Shown: positions 13,627 through 14,029 of the stretch, in pieces | Position numbering within the stretch: the stretch's first letter is position 1 | How the letters are laid out: the number at the start of each line of letters is the position of its first letter | Assembly: GCA_051275005.1 (NCBI GenBank) | Contig: JBNMOP010000071.1 | Location: 1 to 14,029, forward strand | Length of the DNA: 14,029 nucleotides | Source: Eutrophobius sp051275005 | GTDB lineage: Bacteria > Pseudomonadota > Gammaproteobacteria > Eutrophobiales > Eutrophobiaceae | Direction of reading: 5' to 3' | The notes under the pieces: model-generated | What the model was told of the DNA's origin: nothing | What the model saw: only the letters and a program-made list of their open reading frames with translations | Database searches by the model: none | Position numbers and translations under genes: made by a program

Positions 13627-13644
13627 TATTGTTTTTAAACAATA
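13627..13644. promoter_or_regulatory. Operator-like dyad upstream of pckG
   Basis: TATTGTTT-TT-AAACAATA is a perfect 8+2+8 inverted repeat, lying 43 bp before the pckG start codon in an otherwise plain AT-rich gap. Its size and symmetry suit a dimeric helix-turn-helix regulator of this gluconeogenic gene. The regulator is unknown, and AT-rich dyads can arise by chance. Confidence 0.45.
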
Positions 13645-13687
13645 ACTTATTTTTAAAATTGTTAAACCATACGGAGTATGCATCTTC

Positions 13688-14029
13688 ATGAGTAACCACA
13701 AAAAACTTACAGAATGGGTAAGCCAAATGGCCGAATTGTGCCAACCTGATCAGGTGGTCTGGTGTGACGGCAGTGAAAATGAATATAACGCTATGTGGGA
13801 GCTATTAATTCAGGGCGGCACTGCGACAAAATTAAATGAAAATCTACGCCCAAATAGTTATCTGGTCCGATCTGACCCGAAGGATGTTGCCCGGGTAGAA
13901 GACCGGACGTTTATCTGTTCTGAAAATGAAGATGATGCCGGTCCGACCAATCATTGGATGGCCCCGGAGAAAATGCGTGAAACACTAAATGAAGTCTACA
14001 AAGATTGTATGTGCGGACGCACCATGTAT
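13688..14029 (+). CDS. pckG: Phosphoenolpyruvate carboxykinase, GTP-type (partial, 5' end)
   Basis: PckG converts oxaloacetate and GTP to phosphoenolpyruvate, the entry to gluconeogenesis. The frame is open from ATG 13688 to the right edge (114 codons; the full protein is about 600). The N-terminal part shows HKKLTEWVSQMAELCQPD, VVWCDGSENEYN, KLNENLRPNSYLVRSDPKDVARVEDRTFICS, GPTNHWM and CMCGRTMY, the standard opening of the GTP-dependent family. It is clearly not the ATP-dependent PckA. GGAG lies about 11 nt before the start. The catalytic and nucleotide sites fall outside the window. Confidence 0.96.
   Translation, partial: MSNHKKLTEWVSQMAELCQPDQVVWCDGSENEYNAMWELLIQGGTATKLNENLRPNSYLVRSDPKDVARVEDRTFICSENEDDAGPTNHWMAPEKMRETLNEVYKDCMCGRTMY

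Overview
The window is a stretch of chromosome from a fairly AT-rich Gram-negative bacterium, most probably a gammaproteobacterium. The evidence for this is the run of housekeeping genes ubiK-comM, apaG-apaH and lgt-thyA-folA, a RpoN/NtrC-type nitrogen control layout, and an outer-membrane beta-barrel protein. I cannot name the genus. No rRNA, tRNA, CRISPR array, transposase or phage gene is visible.

Positions 1-4588 form a nitrogen-scavenging island, read entirely on the minus strand. In transcription order it holds a TorF-like putative porin, a PII protein, an ammonium channel (Amt), a second PII, a third PII and a second Amt that runs off the left edge. Two regulatory regions serve it. Each has a -24/-12 (sigma-54) promoter match with the invariant GG and GC at the right spacing. 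Each also has a pair of NtrC-like 17-bp dyads centred 30 or 32 bp apart, about 110-150 bp upstream of the predicted start. One region drives the porin (and probably PII-Amt-PII behind it); the other drives the last PII-Amt pair. The inferred picture is that nitrogen limitation switches on an outer-membrane channel, two inner-membrane ammonium channels and three PII sensors. The PII proteins can gate the channels through their T-loops, which are nearly identical in all three.

Positions 4741-9117 are on the plus strand: ubiK (ubiquinone biosynthesis accessory factor), comM (Mg-chelatase-like AAA+ ATPase of DNA uptake and recombination), apaG, apaH (Ap4A hydrolase), a TesA-like SGNH hydrolase that looks like a lipoprotein, and a MarC-family membrane protein. 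Spacing from apaG to apaH and from the hydrolase to marC is only 1-3 nt, suggesting co-transcription.

Positions 9128-11248 hold the minus-strand operon lgt-thyA-folA, convergent with marC. It covers lipoprotein lipidation, dTMP synthesis and regeneration of tetrahydrofolate from the dihydrofolate made by ThyA. A divergent gap with a degenerate 69-bp inverted repeat separates it from a plus-strand gene for a 688-residue DUF255/YyaL-type thioredoxin-domain protein. The window ends inside a GTP-type PEP carboxykinase gene, preceded by a clean 8+2+8 operator-like dyad.
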